From Gammaproteobacteria bacterium (GTDB taxonomy: Bacteria; Pseudomonadota; Gammaproteobacteria; Eutrophobiales; Eutrophobiaceae): 64,000 nucleotides of DNA. The stretch covers positions 186,001 through 250,000 of the forward strand of contig JAPOQU010000124.1 of assembly GCA_026710545.1 (NCBI GenBank). The letters run 5' to 3'. The notes under the pieces are model-generated. The model was not told the origin of the DNA. It made no database searches and saw only the letters and a list, made by a program, of their open reading frames with translations. Positions 9,067 through 18,724 of the stretch are shown in pieces. The first letter of the stretch is position 1. Every line of letters starts with the position of its first letter. The translations under genes and the position numbers were made by a program.

Positions 9067-9174
9067 GGATAGCGCCGCTAATCCCCGGATCGACGAGCTT
9101 TCCGGAGCAAAACGCGGAAAGGCGTGCAATCCAGGGACATATCAGTCAATCGTCATAATGATACCGGCGCTGTA

Positions 9175-9810
9175 CTAGCCGGGTATCGTTGCCAGGGCTT
9201 TCTGCCAGGCTGCCGAACCGAGGATCCCCCCCGACCAGCGTTTGACTTCGGTAAAACCATCCAGCGGTAAACCGGCCATCTCCGCGTGTATCAGCCATGA
9301 CGCGACAGTGTGGTCGGCAAGGGTTACCGAGTTGCCCACCAGCGTATCGCGGCCTGTAAGATGATCGTTCAATACCGTGCCGAAACGGTTGAATTCTTCC
9401 TCGCCCTTTGCCAGTTGCGCGGGGTCCGGCTCACCGATATTCATGATTTTCTTTACCACGTTTTCAAAGATAAAGAGGGTGCATGTAACTCCCCAGTGTG
9501 ATGCGCTCCAGTATGACCACTGAGCCATCCTGGCTCTGTCCTGTAAATTATCCGGAACCAAATCATTGTCGGGTTGTATCCGGCTCAGGTACAGCATGAT
9601 GGCGCCGGATTCCCAGAGTACATAATCTCCGTCAACCAGTGTGGGGATCTTGTGGTTGGGATTTGCTGCGTATAACTCCTTGAATCCGGCTTCAGTCTGT
9701 GCCGGGTTACCGAAATCTATGGGAATTAACTCCAGTTCAATATCCAGTTGGTTGGCAACCGCCTGGCAGCGTAATGAATTGGGTGATGGTGGGAATACAT
9801 ATAATTTCAT
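9175..9810 (-). CDS. Glutathione S-transferase family protein
   Basis: 211 residues. N-terminal thioredoxin-fold half (MKLYVFPPSPNSLRCQAVA; NHKIPTLVDGDYVLWESGAI with the conserved cis-Pro and Glu-Ser that bind glutathione) and an alpha-helical C-terminal half (SVTLADHTVASW with the structural Asp). It probably conjugates glutathione to an electrophile; the class cannot be fixed from sequence. It lies 28 bases downstream of the co-directional metallo-hydrolase, so the two may be co-transcribed, and detoxification is a reasonable joint role. Confidence 0.85.
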   Translation of the reverse strand: MKLYVFPPSPNSLRCQAVANQLDIELELIPIDFGNPAQTEAGFKELYAANPNHKIPTLVDGDYVLWESGAIMLYLSRIQPDNDLVPDNLQDRARMAQWSYWSASHWGVTCTLFIFENVVKKIMNIGEPDPAQLAKGEEEFNRFGTVLNDHLTGRDTLVGNSVTLADHTVASWLIHAEMAGLPLDGFTEVKRWSGGILGSAAWQKALATIPG

Positions 9811-9838
9811 TTTATTGCGTCTCCTTGGTTGTTTGTTT

Positions 9839-10516
9839 TTAATACCCTACATGATCGCCGACGAAAGGATTGGTTTTTCTTTCATGGCCGATAGTAGAAA
9901 CGGGGCCGTGCCCGGGAACGAATTGTACATCATTTCCCAGCGGCCAGAGGCGGTTTTTTATGGATTGAACCAGGGTTGCATAATCACCGCGGGGGAAATC
10001 AGTGCGGCCGATGGAGCCTTTGAACAAAACGTCTCCTACGATGGCGATATTTGATACGGGCTCATGGAAAATGATATGTCCGGGAGTATGCCCCGGACAA
10101 TGGCGCACCTCCATGCGAACCTCCCCCAGCGTGACGATATCTCCGTCCTCAAGCCACCGATCGGGAGTAAACGGGGATGATGCCGGGAAACCGAACATAG
10201 CGCCCTGCTCCTCCAGCAAGTCAATCCAGAAGCGATCCTGCCGGTGCGGTCCTTCGACCGGCAATCCCGTCGTTGCAGACAGTTCAGCCACACCGCCGGC
10301 ATGGTCGATATGCGCGTGGGTGACCAGTATCTTTTCGGGTATCGTACCCAGCGCCTGTACCTGATCCATAATCCGGTCCAGATCACCGCCGGGGTCAACG
10401 ATGGCTGCCCGGTTTGTGCGTTCACAGCGCAGGATAGTGGAATTCTGCTGAAACGGCGTTACGGGAATTATCGTTACCTTCATTTTCGGTTGCTGGTTTT
10501 CAGTAATTTGCCCCAC
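9839..10516 (-). CDS. MBL-fold metallo-hydrolase, glyoxalase II-like (YcbL type)
   Basis: 225 residues. THAHIDHAGG (HxHxDH zinc motif), CPGHTPGHI, VGDVLFKGSIGRTD and PGHGP provide the metal ligands of a glyoxalase II/YcbL-type hydrolase of S-acylglutathione thioesters. It lacks the long C-terminal helical domain of classical GloB, which agrees with the YcbL subgroup. It is transcribed toward the GST gene 28 bases downstream, a sensible glutathione-linked pair. Confidence 0.85.
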   Translation of the reverse strand: MGQITENQQPKMKVTIIPVTPFQQNSTILRCERTNRAAIVDPGGDLDRIMDQVQALGTIPEKILVTHAHIDHAGGVAELSATTGLPVEGPHRQDRFWIDLLEEQGAMFGFPASSPFTPDRWLEDGDIVTLGEVRMEVRHCPGHTPGHIIFHEPVSNIAIVGDVLFKGSIGRTDFPRGDYATLVQSIKNRLWPLGNDVQFVPGHGPVSTIGHERKTNPFVGDHVGY

Positions 10517-10571
10517 TACTATAAACTACCATCCACCAAACACTGAAAAACAATAATTGACAGACAATAAA

Positions 10572-11282
10572 ATGAAGTTTGCACAAGCATTGATCCCCGG
10601 TAATCTGATAAAACGGTATAAACGCTTCCTGGCCGACATCGAACTGGACGACGGCCGGGTCATTACCGCGCACACGCCCAATACCGGGTCCATGCTGGGC
10701 TGTTGCGATCCCGGTTCCCGGGTCTGGCTCTCCGATTCCGGGAACCCGGAGCGAAAATATCCGCTGAGCTGGGAGCTGGTGGAAGCGGCGCCGGGGATCC
10801 TCGTCGGCATCAATACGGGATTACCCAACAAACTGGTGGAAGAAGGGATCAGGAATGGCGTGATAAGAGAATTGCAGGGATATGACGGCATGCGCCGGGA
10901 GGTCCGCTACGGCGCGGAAAACAGCCGTATCGACCTGTTGCTGGAGGACGCCGCCAAACCGGCCTGTTACGTCGAGGTGAAAAACGTAACCCTGGCGCAG
11001 GACGGCACCGGTTATTTCCCTGACGCGGTCAGCACGCGCGGCACTAAACACCTGCGGGAACTGGCTGAGGTAGTGGCTGCGGGAAAGCGCGGCATCATCC
11101 TGTTTTGCGTACAAAGAAAGGACGTGTCCGAAGTCAGGCCGGCCGATACCATTGACAGGAAGTACGGCCACACGCTGCGGCAGGTGATCGATGCCGGGGT
11201 TGAAGCGATAGCGTGGCGCGCTGATGTCACCCCGGAGGAAATCAGGCTTGATAAAGGCTTGCCGGTACGAGTAACCCCCTGA
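10572..11282 (+). CDS. sfsA: DNA/RNA nuclease SfsA
   Basis: 236 residues from ATG 10572. The opening MKFAQALIPGNLIKRYKRFLA aligns with the known E. coli N terminus; the TTG at 10557 is in frame but would add an unconserved leader. Family hallmarks are HTPNTGSMLGCCDPG, YGAENSRIDLLL, CYVEVKNVTLAQDG, YFPDAVSTRG and KHLRELAEV. SfsA is a sugar-fermentation-stimulation protein with DNA/RNA-binding and nuclease activity. It stands alone between the divergent metallo-hydrolase and the convergent phaC. Confidence 0.93.
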   Translation: MKFAQALIPGNLIKRYKRFLADIELDDGRVITAHTPNTGSMLGCCDPGSRVWLSDSGNPERKYPLSWELVEAAPGILVGINTGLPNKLVEEGIRNGVIRELQGYDGMRREVRYGAENSRIDLLLEDAAKPACYVEVKNVTLAQDGTGYFPDAVSTRGTKHLRELAEVVAAGKRGIILFCVQRKDVSEVRPADTIDRKYGHTLRQVIDAGVEAIAWRADVTPEEIRLDKGLPVRVTP

Positions 11283-11295
11283 CTGCGTTCCGCCT

Positions 11296-13074
11296 TCAGG
11301 GCATCTTTATATAGCTGCCGGGAGCGTCCTCGATAACCGTCCGGCCGTTGCCGCCGGGCGTGCGCGCCGGGATTTTCCCGCCGGCAAACTGTTCGAGCCA
11401 GGCCTGCCAGTCGGGCCACCAGGAACCGGGATGCAGTTCCGCGTTGTCATGCCATTCAGCGGCCGGTCGGTCGACGTCCGGCCCGGTATAGTAGCCGTAC
11501 TTCTGCGCGTCAGGCGGGTTGATGACGCCGGCAATATGTCCCGACTTGCCGAGTACGAACTTCACGGGACCGGACAGCAATTGCGCGCCCAGGTAGGTGC
11601 CTTCCCAGGGGGCGATATGATCCTCTTCCGTCGAGATAAAGTATGCCGGCACCCGGATTGTGCTCACGTCTATTGGTGTCCCCGCTACACTCAGGCCTCC
11701 CGGTTCCCTGAATTCATTTTTCAGGTACATGGTGCGCAGGTAGGTGCTGTGCATCCTGGCCGGCAGCCGGGTTGAATCGGCATTCCAGTAAAGCAGATCG
11801 AACGGAAACGGGTCCTTTCCCAGGAGGTAGTTGCGCACGTAGAAAGACCAGATCAGGTCATTGGACCGCAGCAGGTTGAACGTTGCGGCCATCTCTTTGC
11901 CGTCATGATAGCCTCTCTCGTTCATGGTTTGTTCCAGGCTCTCCAGTTGCTGCTCGTCAATGAACACACCCAGGTCCCCGGGTATTGAAAAATCGATCAA
12001 TGAAACAAAAAATGTAGCAGACGCCACGCGTGCGTCGCCGGTTGCCTGCAGGTATGCCAGGGTTGCGGCCAGCAGCGTGCCGCCGATACAGTAACCGACT
12101 ATGTTGATCCCGGATTCACCGGTAGCCTGTTCCACCGCATCAATGGCTGCAACCGACCCTTCCGTTACATAATGTTCAAAATCCTTGTGTGCCAGTTTCT
12201 CGTCGGGGTTAACCCAGGATATGACAAACACGGTATGCCCCTGTTCAACCAGCCACTTGATCATGGAATTTTGCGGTTGCAGGTCAAGCACGTAATACTT
12301 GTTGATCCAGGGAGGCATGATCAGTAGCGGTTTGCGGAAGGTTTTCCCGGTCGAAGGTTCGTATTGGAGCAACTGGAACAGGTCGTTCTGAAAAACAACT
12401 TTACCCGGGGTAACGGCAATATTTACGCCCGGTTCAAATGCCTGCTCATCCGTCATTTTGATCCGCAACAGGCCTGTTTCCGCGTCAATATCATCGATAA
12501 AGTTCTGCATTCCCTTAAGCAGGTTTTCTCCCTTTGAATCCAGGGTCGCCTCCAGGACTTCAGGGTTGGTCAGGAGGAAGTTCGTCGGCGACATGGCGTC
12601 CACGAACTGCCTGGTATAAAACTGCGCCTTGCCGGCTGTCTTTTGATCGATGTCATCTACGTCGGAGACTGCAGAGAGAATGGCATCAGCCGTTACCAGG
12701 TATGACTGCTTGATGAAACTGAAGAAGGGATGTTCATCCCAGGCTGCATGCCTGAAACGGCGGTCCCCTGTTCCGGGTTCCCTTACCGGGCTGGTTTCCT
12801 CACCCAGCATTGCCTTCGCACTGTTGAGCCAGAGGTTCGTATATGCGGTCCAGGCCTGTGTCTGCGCTTCGAATAATTTCCCCGGGTTCTGCATAAGAGA
12901 TGCCGAGAGTTCAAGATACGTCCGGCCAAGGCCCGTCACGTCGGGATTAGTGCCGCCGGCCTGACCCTGGTGTGACAGGAAATCCTGTATTAAATCATTA
13001 TAATGCCCGGCGATATCAGCCATGATACCGGCAAGTTTATCCAGGGATTGTCCTTCCTGTTGTGCTTTGGTCAA
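11296..13074 (-). CDS. phaC: Class I poly(3-hydroxyalkanoate) synthase PhaC
   Basis: 592 residues, full length for class I. The lipase-like box GYCIGG places the nucleophile at C329; later AGVINPP and the WWPDWQAWLE tail are typical. It polymerises 3-hydroxyacyl-CoA into storage granules. The start is TTG at 13072-13074, supported by GGAG 7 bases upstream. No phaA, phaB or phasin gene is adjacent; the thiolase at 14164-15348 lies beyond the toxin-antitoxin pair and may or may not be linked. It converges with sfsA (13 bases between stops). Confidence 0.95.
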   Translation of the reverse strand: MTKAQQEGQSLDKLAGIMADIAGHYNDLIQDFLSHQGQAGGTNPDVTGLGRTYLELSASLMQNPGKLFEAQTQAWTAYTNLWLNSAKAMLGEETSPVREPGTGDRRFRHAAWDEHPFFSFIKQSYLVTADAILSAVSDVDDIDQKTAGKAQFYTRQFVDAMSPTNFLLTNPEVLEATLDSKGENLLKGMQNFIDDIDAETGLLRIKMTDEQAFEPGVNIAVTPGKVVFQNDLFQLLQYEPSTGKTFRKPLLIMPPWINKYYVLDLQPQNSMIKWLVEQGHTVFVISWVNPDEKLAHKDFEHYVTEGSVAAIDAVEQATGESGINIVGYCIGGTLLAATLAYLQATGDARVASATFFVSLIDFSIPGDLGVFIDEQQLESLEQTMNERGYHDGKEMAATFNLLRSNDLIWSFYVRNYLLGKDPFPFDLLYWNADSTRLPARMHSTYLRTMYLKNEFREPGGLSVAGTPIDVSTIRVPAYFISTEEDHIAPWEGTYLGAQLLSGPVKFVLGKSGHIAGVINPPDAQKYGYYTGPDVDRPAAEWHDNAELHPGSWWPDWQAWLEQFAGGKIPARTPGGNGRTVIEDAPGSYIKMP

Positions 13075-13205
13075 GATGTGACTCCGCTGCCGAAACTAAA
13101 ATGGATTGTGCGCCGCATCATAGCGACAAGGGATTGATCTGTCAAAATTATGCCGGGCTGGCCGGTTGTGCCGGATAGTCCGGCGCAAGCTGTCCCGGGC
13201 GGAAG

Positions 13206-13619
13206 TCAGGACCAGTTTCTGACCTGCAGTTCCTTGAATGCCCGGAAGTCGGTCGGGTTTAACGTAACGAGGACCATCCTGTTGACGAAAGCGATGGCTG
13301 CTATTTGTCCGGTAATGAATGACGGGGCCAGGCCCAGGGTTGCCAGGCGGGCGCGTTCGCCGGCATGCCAGTCCGCAGCCTTCTGGTCGTATTCAAGGAC
13401 GGGGAAACTTGTCAGCACCACATCCTGGATATAGCGTTCTATCACTTCCCTTTGCCGCAAATGGGTAAGCCGTAAACTGCCTAACCGCAACTCATGCCAG
13501 ACCAGAGCAGGAATCGCAATTTCTCCCTCGTGCTCGTGCAGCCTGCGCATTACGCCCTGGGACGGTCTCGATTTCAGTGGTTCCGATACTACACTGAGGT
13601 CCAGCACGTACTTTATCAT
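13206..13619 (-). CDS. PIN-domain (VapC-like) toxin, probably degenerate
   Basis: 137 residues with the layout of a VapC RNase: LDLSVVSEP at residues 6-14 (D7 kept, but L8 and S9 replace the usual TN), E43 in VWHELRLGS, and the C-terminal LVTLNPTDF block. In the fourth acidic site FITGQIAAIA, T103 stands where active relatives have Asp (FxDGQIAAIA). Loss of this residue would weaken or abolish Mg-dependent RNase activity. Its start overlaps the antitoxin stop by 4 bases (ATGA), the standard two-gene toxin-antitoxin order. Confidence 0.8.
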   Translation of the reverse strand: MIKYVLDLSVVSEPLKSRPSQGVMRRLHEHEGEIAIPALVWHELRLGSLRLTHLRQREVIERYIQDVVLTSFPVLEYDQKAADWHAGERARLATLGLAPSFITGQIAAIAFVNRMVLVTLNPTDFRAFKELQVRNWS

Positions 13620-13900
13620 GGGATTTCCGTCATGCGTTCAGGCGGTTCTTTGCGTGATAATGAGAACAGCCGGTCGGGTTCAATATCGAGGTTTGACAGG
13701 TTAACGTTCACCGCGAAGTTGCGGTACGATTCAGCGAACCCCTGGTAGCTGGTCGCCAGTTGCTCATAGAGTCGCTCACCGATAAGCATGGCAACCAGTT
13801 TGCCGCGCCGGGTCAAACCTACTACTTTACCGTTTTCGGCCTCGCGCACCAGTGCAGGAAAATTGTGACGCGCATCGGCAATTGAATATTTTTCAGTCAT
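13616..13900 (-). CDS. Phd/YefM-family antitoxin
   Basis: 94 residues. The N-terminal DNA-binding part (YSIADARHNFPALVREAENG, then GLTRRGKLVAMLI) is the Phd/YefM fold; the C-terminal tail (about 60-94) is the toxin-binding, protease-sensitive arm. It overlaps the PIN toxin start by 4 bases and is preceded by a palindrome suited to autoregulation. It probably neutralises the PIN protein and represses its own operon. Confidence 0.85.
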   Translation of the reverse strand: MTEKYSIADARHNFPALVREAENGKVVGLTRRGKLVAMLIGERLYEQLATSYQGFAESYRNFAVNVNLSNLDIEPDRLFSLSRKEPPERMTEIP

Positions 13901-13912
13901 GGCGAAGTTTAA

Positions 13913-13929
13913 TGTACATTGATATGTAC
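13913..13929. promoter_or_regulatory. Palindromic operator of the toxin-antitoxin operon
   Basis: TGTACAT (13913-13919), 4 bases, then ATGTAC (13924-13929), 13 bases upstream of the antitoxin start at 13900. Known YefM/Phd operators contain TGTACA cores, so this is a fitting autoregulatory site. The next 45 bases (to about 13974) are A+T-rich and probably hold the promoter. Confidence 0.55.
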
Positions 13930-13974
13930 GCTTTTAGTATATTCCGCGTAAATTGTCAAGTTATCAGTAACTTG

Positions 13975-14066
13975 TTTGCTGTATAAATTCAGGGGACAGA
14001 CTTAAGTCTGTCCCCGGCCAAAGTTACATTTTGTCGGGGTGTGCAGAGCCCTGATCATGAGAGTTT
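13975..14066 (+). repeat. GGGGACAGA palindromic dispersed repeat, copy 1
   Basis: A 92-base element opening TTTGCTGTATAAATTC, then GGGGACAGA-CTTAAG-TCTGTCCCC (perfect palindrome at about 13992-14015), then GTTACATTTTGTCGGGGTG and CTGATCATGAGAGTTT. Copy 2 at 43504-43597 matches over its whole length with a few substitutions and small indels. It lies in the 263-base gap between the antitoxin gene and the thiolase end. No transposase is nearby; it resembles a small non-autonomous palindromic element. Confidence 0.85.
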
Positions 14067-14163
14067 AGACTTTGTGATGGACAAAAGGGTTCCATCCGCC
14101 ACAGGTCAGGAGCTTGACTTACGCGGGTAACCCCGCCCCGGTTTCAGGTTAAGGGGATGCCGC

Positions 14164-15348
14164 TCAGGCAACTTCAAACAAGCCGGCGGCGCCCATGCCG
14201 CCGCCGACGCACATGGTGCAGACAACGAATTTTGCGCCGCGGCGTCTGCCTTCCAGCAGGGCGTGCGCCACCATGCGATTTCCGGACATGCCGTACGGAT
14301 GGCCGATGGAAATCGCGCCACCGTTAACATTGAGAATGTCATTGGGGATGCCCAGCCTGTCGCGGCAATAAATTACCTGTACGGCAAAGGCTTCATTCAA
14401 TTCCCATAAGTCGATGTCGTCCATGGTCAAGCCGTTCTGTTGCAGCAATTTTGGCACGGCGTAAACGGGACCGATACCCATTTCGTCGGGTTCCAGGCCG
14501 GAGACTGCAAGGCCGCGATAAATTCCCAGCGGTTCCAGGTTCTTTTTCTCGGCCAGGCTGCTGTCCATCAGTACACAGGCGGAAGCCCCGTCGGATAGCT
14601 GGCTGGCGTTTCCGGCCGTAATACATCCGCCCTCAATTACCGGGGCCAGGTTTTGCAGTCCTTCCAGCGTTGTTTCAGGCCGGTTGCCCTCATCTTTCTC
14701 CAGAACGACTTCCTTATAACTGACTTGCCCGGTCTCCTTGTCCAGCACCGCTTTCGTAGACTTCACCGGGGCCAGTTCAGCGTCAAATTTTCCTTCCGCC
14801 TGGGCGGCAGCCGTGCGTTGCTGGCTCTGCAGAGCATACTCATCCTGGGCTTCCCGGCTTACCCGGTAGCGCCGCGCGACAGTCTCTGCCGTCTGCAGCA
14901 TGGGCATATAAGCATGAGCGCTCATCCGGGTTACGGCTTCATCCGGGTTCTTGCTTACCAGTTCAAAGGCATCGTTCTGGACCAGGCTGACGCTTTCGAT
15001 GCCTGCCGCGACAACTGCGGGTGTGCCGTCCAGAATGATTTGCCTTGCGGCATTTGCTATTGCAATCATGCCCGAAGAGCATTGCCGGTCCAGGCACATT
15101 GCGCCTGTCGTCACCGGGAGACCGGCGGCCAGGGCGCTCGTTCTGCCTATATTCCACCCGGTCGTGCCCATCTGCATGGCACAGCCCATAATGACATCAT
15201 CAACCTCTTGCGCGTCTATTCCTGCGCGTTCTACGGCAGTACGAATTACATGGCCACCCAGGGTTGGCGCCTTGGTGTTGTTGAACGCACCGCGCCAGGC
15301 TCTGCCGATTGGCGTGCGCGCGGCAGCAACGATTACAGCTTCTTTCAT
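14164..15348 (-). CDS. Acetyl-CoA acetyltransferase / acyltransferase (thiolase)
   Basis: 394 residues with the nucleophile C90 (LDRQCSSGM), the GHPYGMSG histidine motif near the C terminus and the second cysteine in [10 protein letters not shown]. It performs thiolytic cleavage of a 3-ketoacyl-CoA, or the reverse condensation for PHB. The start ATG at 15346-15348 has a GAGGTAA site 5 bases upstream. It begins 31 bases after the leuD stop on the same strand, so it may be read through from leuCD. The substrate is uncertain: fatty acid, aromatic or PHA supply. Confidence 0.9.
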   Translation of the reverse strand: MKEAVIVAAARTPIGRAWRGAFNNTKAPTLGGHVIRTAVERAGIDAQEVDDVIMGCAMQMGTTGWNIGRTSALAAGLPVTTGAMCLDRQCSSGMIAIANAARQIILDGTPAVVAAGIESVSLVQNDAFELVSKNPDEAVTRMSAHAYMPMLQTAETVARRYRVSREAQDEYALQSQQRTAAAQAEGKFDAELAPVKSTKAVLDKETGQVSYKEVVLEKDEGNRPETTLEGLQNLAPVIEGGCITAGNASQLSDGASACVLMDSSLAEKKNLEPLGIYRGLAVSGLEPDEMGIGPVYAVPKLLQQNGLTMDDIDLWELNEAFAVQVIYCRDRLGIPNDILNVNGGAISIGHPYGMSGNRMVAHALLEGRRRGAKFVVCTMCVGGGMGAAGLFEVA

Positions 15349-15379
15349 CAGATTTACCTCGAATGGTGGATGTTATGTG

Positions 15380-16030
15380 TTACGAATCGATATCTGCGAA
15401 CAGCCAGGGTCTTTCCTTTACCCTGCGTGTTTCATAATCCTGAATCAAACCGCTGTCCTCCAGGGTGATGCCGATGTCATCCAGGCCCGATAACAGCCTG
15501 TCTTTGAGTGCGGTTTCGATATCGAACTTCAACTCTTCGCCGTCCGGCGTTGTAACCGACTGTTGGCGCAGGTCAACCTCGAGACGGTATCCCTCGGCCG
15601 CTTCGACCTCCCTGAACAGTTGATCAATCCCTGGCGCGGGAAGAGTAACGGTCAATAAACCGTTCTTGCCTGCGTTGGTGAAAAAGATATCACCGTAACT
15701 GGGCGCGATAACGCAACGGAAACCGTACTCGTACAAGGCCCAGACCGCATGTTCCCTGGAAGAACCGCAGCCGAAATTCTCCCGGGCCAGCAGTATTTCC
15801 GCCCCCTGGTAGCGCGGCAGGTTAAGCACAAAGTCTGATCGCAACGGTCGCAGGCTGCAATCCTGTCCGGGTTCGCCGACATCGAGATAACGCCATGAAT
15901 CGAACAGGTTCGGTCCAAACCCGCTGCGATGGATGGATTTCAGGAATTGCTTCGGAATAATGGCGTCAGTATCGACATTGGATCTGTCCAATGGCGCAAC
16001 CAGGCCGTCGAGTGTTGTAAATGCTTGCAT
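15380..16030 (-). CDS. leuD: 3-isopropylmalate dehydratase small subunit LeuD
   Basis: 216 residues from ATG 16028-16030 ([22 protein letters not shown]). The frame is open further upstream, to 16192, but that part overlaps leuC and is unconserved. The swivel-domain signature [15 protein letters not shown] is present. With LeuC it isomerises 2-isopropylmalate to 3-isopropylmalate in leucine synthesis. The start lies 19 bases after the leuC stop. Confidence 0.95.
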   Translation of the reverse strand: MQAFTTLDGLVAPLDRSNVDTDAIIPKQFLKSIHRSGFGPNLFDSWRYLDVGEPGQDCSLRPLRSDFVLNLPRYQGAEILLARENFGCGSSREHAVWALYEYGFRCVIAPSYGDIFFTNAGKNGLLTVTLPAPGIDQLFREVEAAEGYRLEVDLRQQSVTTPDGEELKFDIETALKDRLLSGLDDIGITLEDSGLIQDYETRRVKERPWLFADIDS

Positions 16031-16049
16031 GGTTATGTTATCTGCGAAT

Positions 16050-17459
16050 TTATAAATCGCGCACGTCAGTGAAATGGCCGGCGATGCCGGCAGCGGCGGC
16101 CATGGCGGGGCTGACGAGATGAGTACGGCTTCCTGCGCCCTGCCGTCCTTCGAAATTACGGTTGGAAGTGGACGCGCAGCGTTCACCCGCACTTAACCTG
16201 TCTTCATTCATGCCCAGGCACATGGAACATCCCGGTTCGCGCCACTCAAAACCGGCATCAGAGAAGATCCTGTCCAGTCCTTCCGCCTCGGCCTGGCGCT
16301 TGACCAGGCCTGAGCCCGGCACCACCAGCGCCTGTTTGACACTCTCCGCAAGTCGTTTGCCGGCAACAACCCGGGCGGCATCCCTCAGGTCTTCGATACG
16401 GGAGTTGGTGCATGAACCGATAAAAATGTTGTCCGGCCTGATAGCGCGTATGGGTGTGCCCGGACGCAGGTCCATATAAGCCAGGGCATTCAGCATGCCT
16501 TCCCGTTTTACCGGGTCGGCTTCACTTTCCGGGTCCGGGACTTCGCCGTGAATTGGCGCCACCATTTCAGGTGAAGTGCCCCAGGTCACGCTGGGATATA
16601 CCAGGGATGCATCGAATTCGATGGTCCTGTCAAAAACCGCATCCGGATCGCTGTGCAGGTCGTCCCATACGGCAACAGCTTTCTCCCAGTCGCTGCCCGC
16701 CGGCGCGAACGGGCGCCCTCTTACATAATCCAGGGTCTTGTCATCGACCGCGACCATGCCCGAACGGGCGCCGGCTTCGATAGCCATGTTACACAGAGTC
16801 ATGCGCCCTTCCATGGATAAGGCAGAAACACTCTCGCCGGTAAACTCAATCACATAACCCACGCCGCCCGCAGTACCGATTTCCCCGATGATATGCAGGA
16901 TCAGGTCTTTTGCCGTGACGCCCGGCGCGAGCCTGTTGGCCACGTTTATACGCATGTTCCTTGATTTCTTTGTCGGCAGGGTCTGGGTTGCCAGCACATG
17001 CTCCACCTCGGATGTGCCTATGCCCATCGCCAGGGCGCCCAGGGCGCCGTTGGTAGTGGTGTGGGAATCGCCGCAGACCACAGTCATACCCGGCAGGCAC
17101 GCGCCCTGCTCGGGACCGATAACATGGACTATGCCCTGGCGCTCATCAAGCAGTTCAAAATAGGGGATGCGCCATTGCTTCACGTTCCTGTCCAGGGCGT
17201 CCAGTTGTTCCCTTGAAACCGGGTCGTTGACGACATCCCGGTTGCGCGTGGACACGTTGTGATCGGGTACCGCGAGACTGGCTGAACGGCGCCAGGGCTT
17301 GCGGCCCGCCTGCCTCAGGCCTTCAAACGCCTGTGGCGACGTCACCTCGTGGACCAGTTGCCGGTCAATATACAGCAGGGATGTTCCATTTTCGTAGTCG
17401 TTGACCACGTGCTCATCCCACAGTTTGTCATACAGTGTTTTTGCCGTCATGGTAGACAT
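16050..17459 (-). CDS. leuC: 3-isopropylmalate dehydratase large subunit LeuC
   Basis: 469 residues, full length. It shows the aconitase-family cluster ligands ([25 protein letters not shown]) and the [20 protein letters not shown] segment. Two starts are possible: M1 (MSTMTAKTL) or M4 at 17448-17450. It forms an operon with leuD; leuA and leuB are not in the window. The upstream 116 bases to the dinB end hold no gene. Confidence 0.95.
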   Translation of the reverse strand: MSTMTAKTLYDKLWDEHVVNDYENGTSLLYIDRQLVHEVTSPQAFEGLRQAGRKPWRRSASLAVPDHNVSTRNRDVVNDPVSREQLDALDRNVKQWRIPYFELLDERQGIVHVIGPEQGACLPGMTVVCGDSHTTTNGALGALAMGIGTSEVEHVLATQTLPTKKSRNMRINVANRLAPGVTAKDLILHIIGEIGTAGGVGYVIEFTGESVSALSMEGRMTLCNMAIEAGARSGMVAVDDKTLDYVRGRPFAPAGSDWEKAVAVWDDLHSDPDAVFDRTIEFDASLVYPSVTWGTSPEMVAPIHGEVPDPESEADPVKREGMLNALAYMDLRPGTPIRAIRPDNIFIGSCTNSRIEDLRDAARVVAGKRLAESVKQALVVPGSGLVKRQAEAEGLDRIFSDAGFEWREPGCSMCLGMNEDRLSAGERCASTSNRNFEGRQGAGSRTHLVSPAMAAAAGIAGHFTDVRDL

Positions 17460-17575
17460 TCAGCCTGCAAAAGTGGCTACATTATCATGCCGGCGCTATG
17501 CAGGCCACGATTTCGTGTTACAAAGAGCCGGCAGATGACAGGTCCGGGGCGCGGGAGAGATACAGTCATGCGGAA

Positions 17576-18649
17576 TTACAACAGGCTGGTCTGCTGCAGG
17601 TTTTGCGCTGTAGACAACGGTTGCAGGTTCGATAAGCCTACGCCAAGCAACCTGACCCGGCGTTTGCCGGCATCCGTCTTCGCCAGCAATTCAGCCAGTA
17701 CCGGCCCAACGGAGGTTGCCGTCACGAATGGTTCAGGGAGGGTTTTACTGCGCGTTACCTGCTGAAAATCTGCGTATTTGACCTTGATGGTGACCGTCCT
17801 GGCTGAAAACTGCTTGTTTGCCAGGGAGCCAAAGGTCTCATCGGCAAGTTTCTGCAGGCTCCCGAGCAATAGCTCCGTGTCGAGCAGGTCTTCCAAGAAA
17901 GTTGTCTCACTGCTGATGGACTTGCGTTGCCGCCGGTTGCTTACCGGACGCCTGTCTATGCCCCTGGCGATAAGGTAATAGAATTCACCTGTCTTTCCGA
18001 AGTGCCGGTGCAACTGTTCCCGGCTGAGCATCTTGAGGTCCGCTCCGGTGCTGATATTCAGTTTCGCCATCCTGGCCTCTGTCGCCTTGCCCACTCCAAA
18101 AAACCGTCCTACCGGCAGGTTCTCGATAAAAGCTTCTCCGGCATCAGGGGTTATCACGTACAGTCCGTCGGGTTTATCCATATCCGAGGCTATCTTGGCC
18201 AGGAACTTGTTATAGGATACACCTGCCGATGCCGTCAGGCCCGTAGTATTCCTTATCTCCGTTTTGACAGCTTCGGCGATACGCGTCGCGGATCCCCGGA
18301 ACAGGCCGCTGTCACTGACGTCGAGGTAGGCCTCATCCAGGGACAAAGGTTCTACCAGTTCGGTATAGCGCAGGAAAATGGCCTTTATCTGCCCCGAGAT
18401 GCGCCTGTACACGTCAAATCTCGGCTTGATGAAGATGGCTTCAGGACACAGCTTGGCTGCCCTGGCGGAAGACATGGCCGAGTGAATCCCGAATTTTCTG
18501 GATTCATAACTGCATGCAGCCACGACCCCGCGCCGTTGCGGAGACCCACCGACAATAACCGGCCTGTCTCGGTATTCCGGGTTATCACGCTGTTCGACTG
18601 AAGCATAAAAAGCATCCATATCTATATGAATGATCTTGCGATTATCCAT
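17576..18649 (-). CDS. dinB: DNA polymerase IV (Y-family)
   Basis: 357 residues. The opening IIHIDMDAFYASVEQRDNPEYRD, the SYESRKFGI finger and the LSLDEAYLDVS catalytic acidic block identify DinB. It performs translesion synthesis. It is divergent from the Sel1-repeat gene with 72 bases between. I could not find a convincing LexA box (CTG-N10-CAG) there, so SOS control is unproven in this genome. Confidence 0.95.
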   Translation of the reverse strand: MDNRKIIHIDMDAFYASVEQRDNPEYRDRPVIVGGSPQRRGVVAACSYESRKFGIHSAMSSARAAKLCPEAIFIKPRFDVYRRISGQIKAIFLRYTELVEPLSLDEAYLDVSDSGLFRGSATRIAEAVKTEIRNTTGLTASAGVSYNKFLAKIASDMDKPDGLYVITPDAGEAFIENLPVGRFFGVGKATEARMAKLNISTGADLKMLSREQLHRHFGKTGEFYYLIARGIDRRPVSNRRQRKSISSETTFLEDLLDTELLLGSLQKLADETFGSLANKQFSARTVTIKVKYADFQQVTRSKTLPEPFVTATSVGPVLAELLAKTDAGKRRVRLLGVGLSNLQPLSTAQNLQQTSLL

Positions 18650-18724
18650 GGAACCTGTGTTATTTCCCGGCGATTTCGATTACAATGCGCAACATATTAA
18701 AATAGTACACCTGTCTCACCCGTG

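Noticed and set aside
9067-9174. Terminator between the KamA-like gene and the GST
   Set aside because: Only a weak CTTTCC/GGAAAG pairing with a 12-base loop and no T-run is visible.
13975-14066. Insertion-sequence end with the GGGGACAGA palindrome
   Set aside because: No transposase frame or target duplication was found around either copy, so it is listed only as a dispersed repeat.
14653-15468. 271-residue plus-strand open frame opposite the thiolase and leuD
   Set aside because: It is antisense to two well-supported genes, shows no family motif and spans their intergenic region; a GC-rich shadow frame.
16031-16192. N-terminal extension of leuD by 54 codons
   Set aside because: It overlaps leuC, has no conservation, and the [16 protein letters not shown] start matches the family.
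18650-18721. LexA box upstream of dinB
   Set aside because: No CTG-N10-CAG palindrome is present in the 72-base region.
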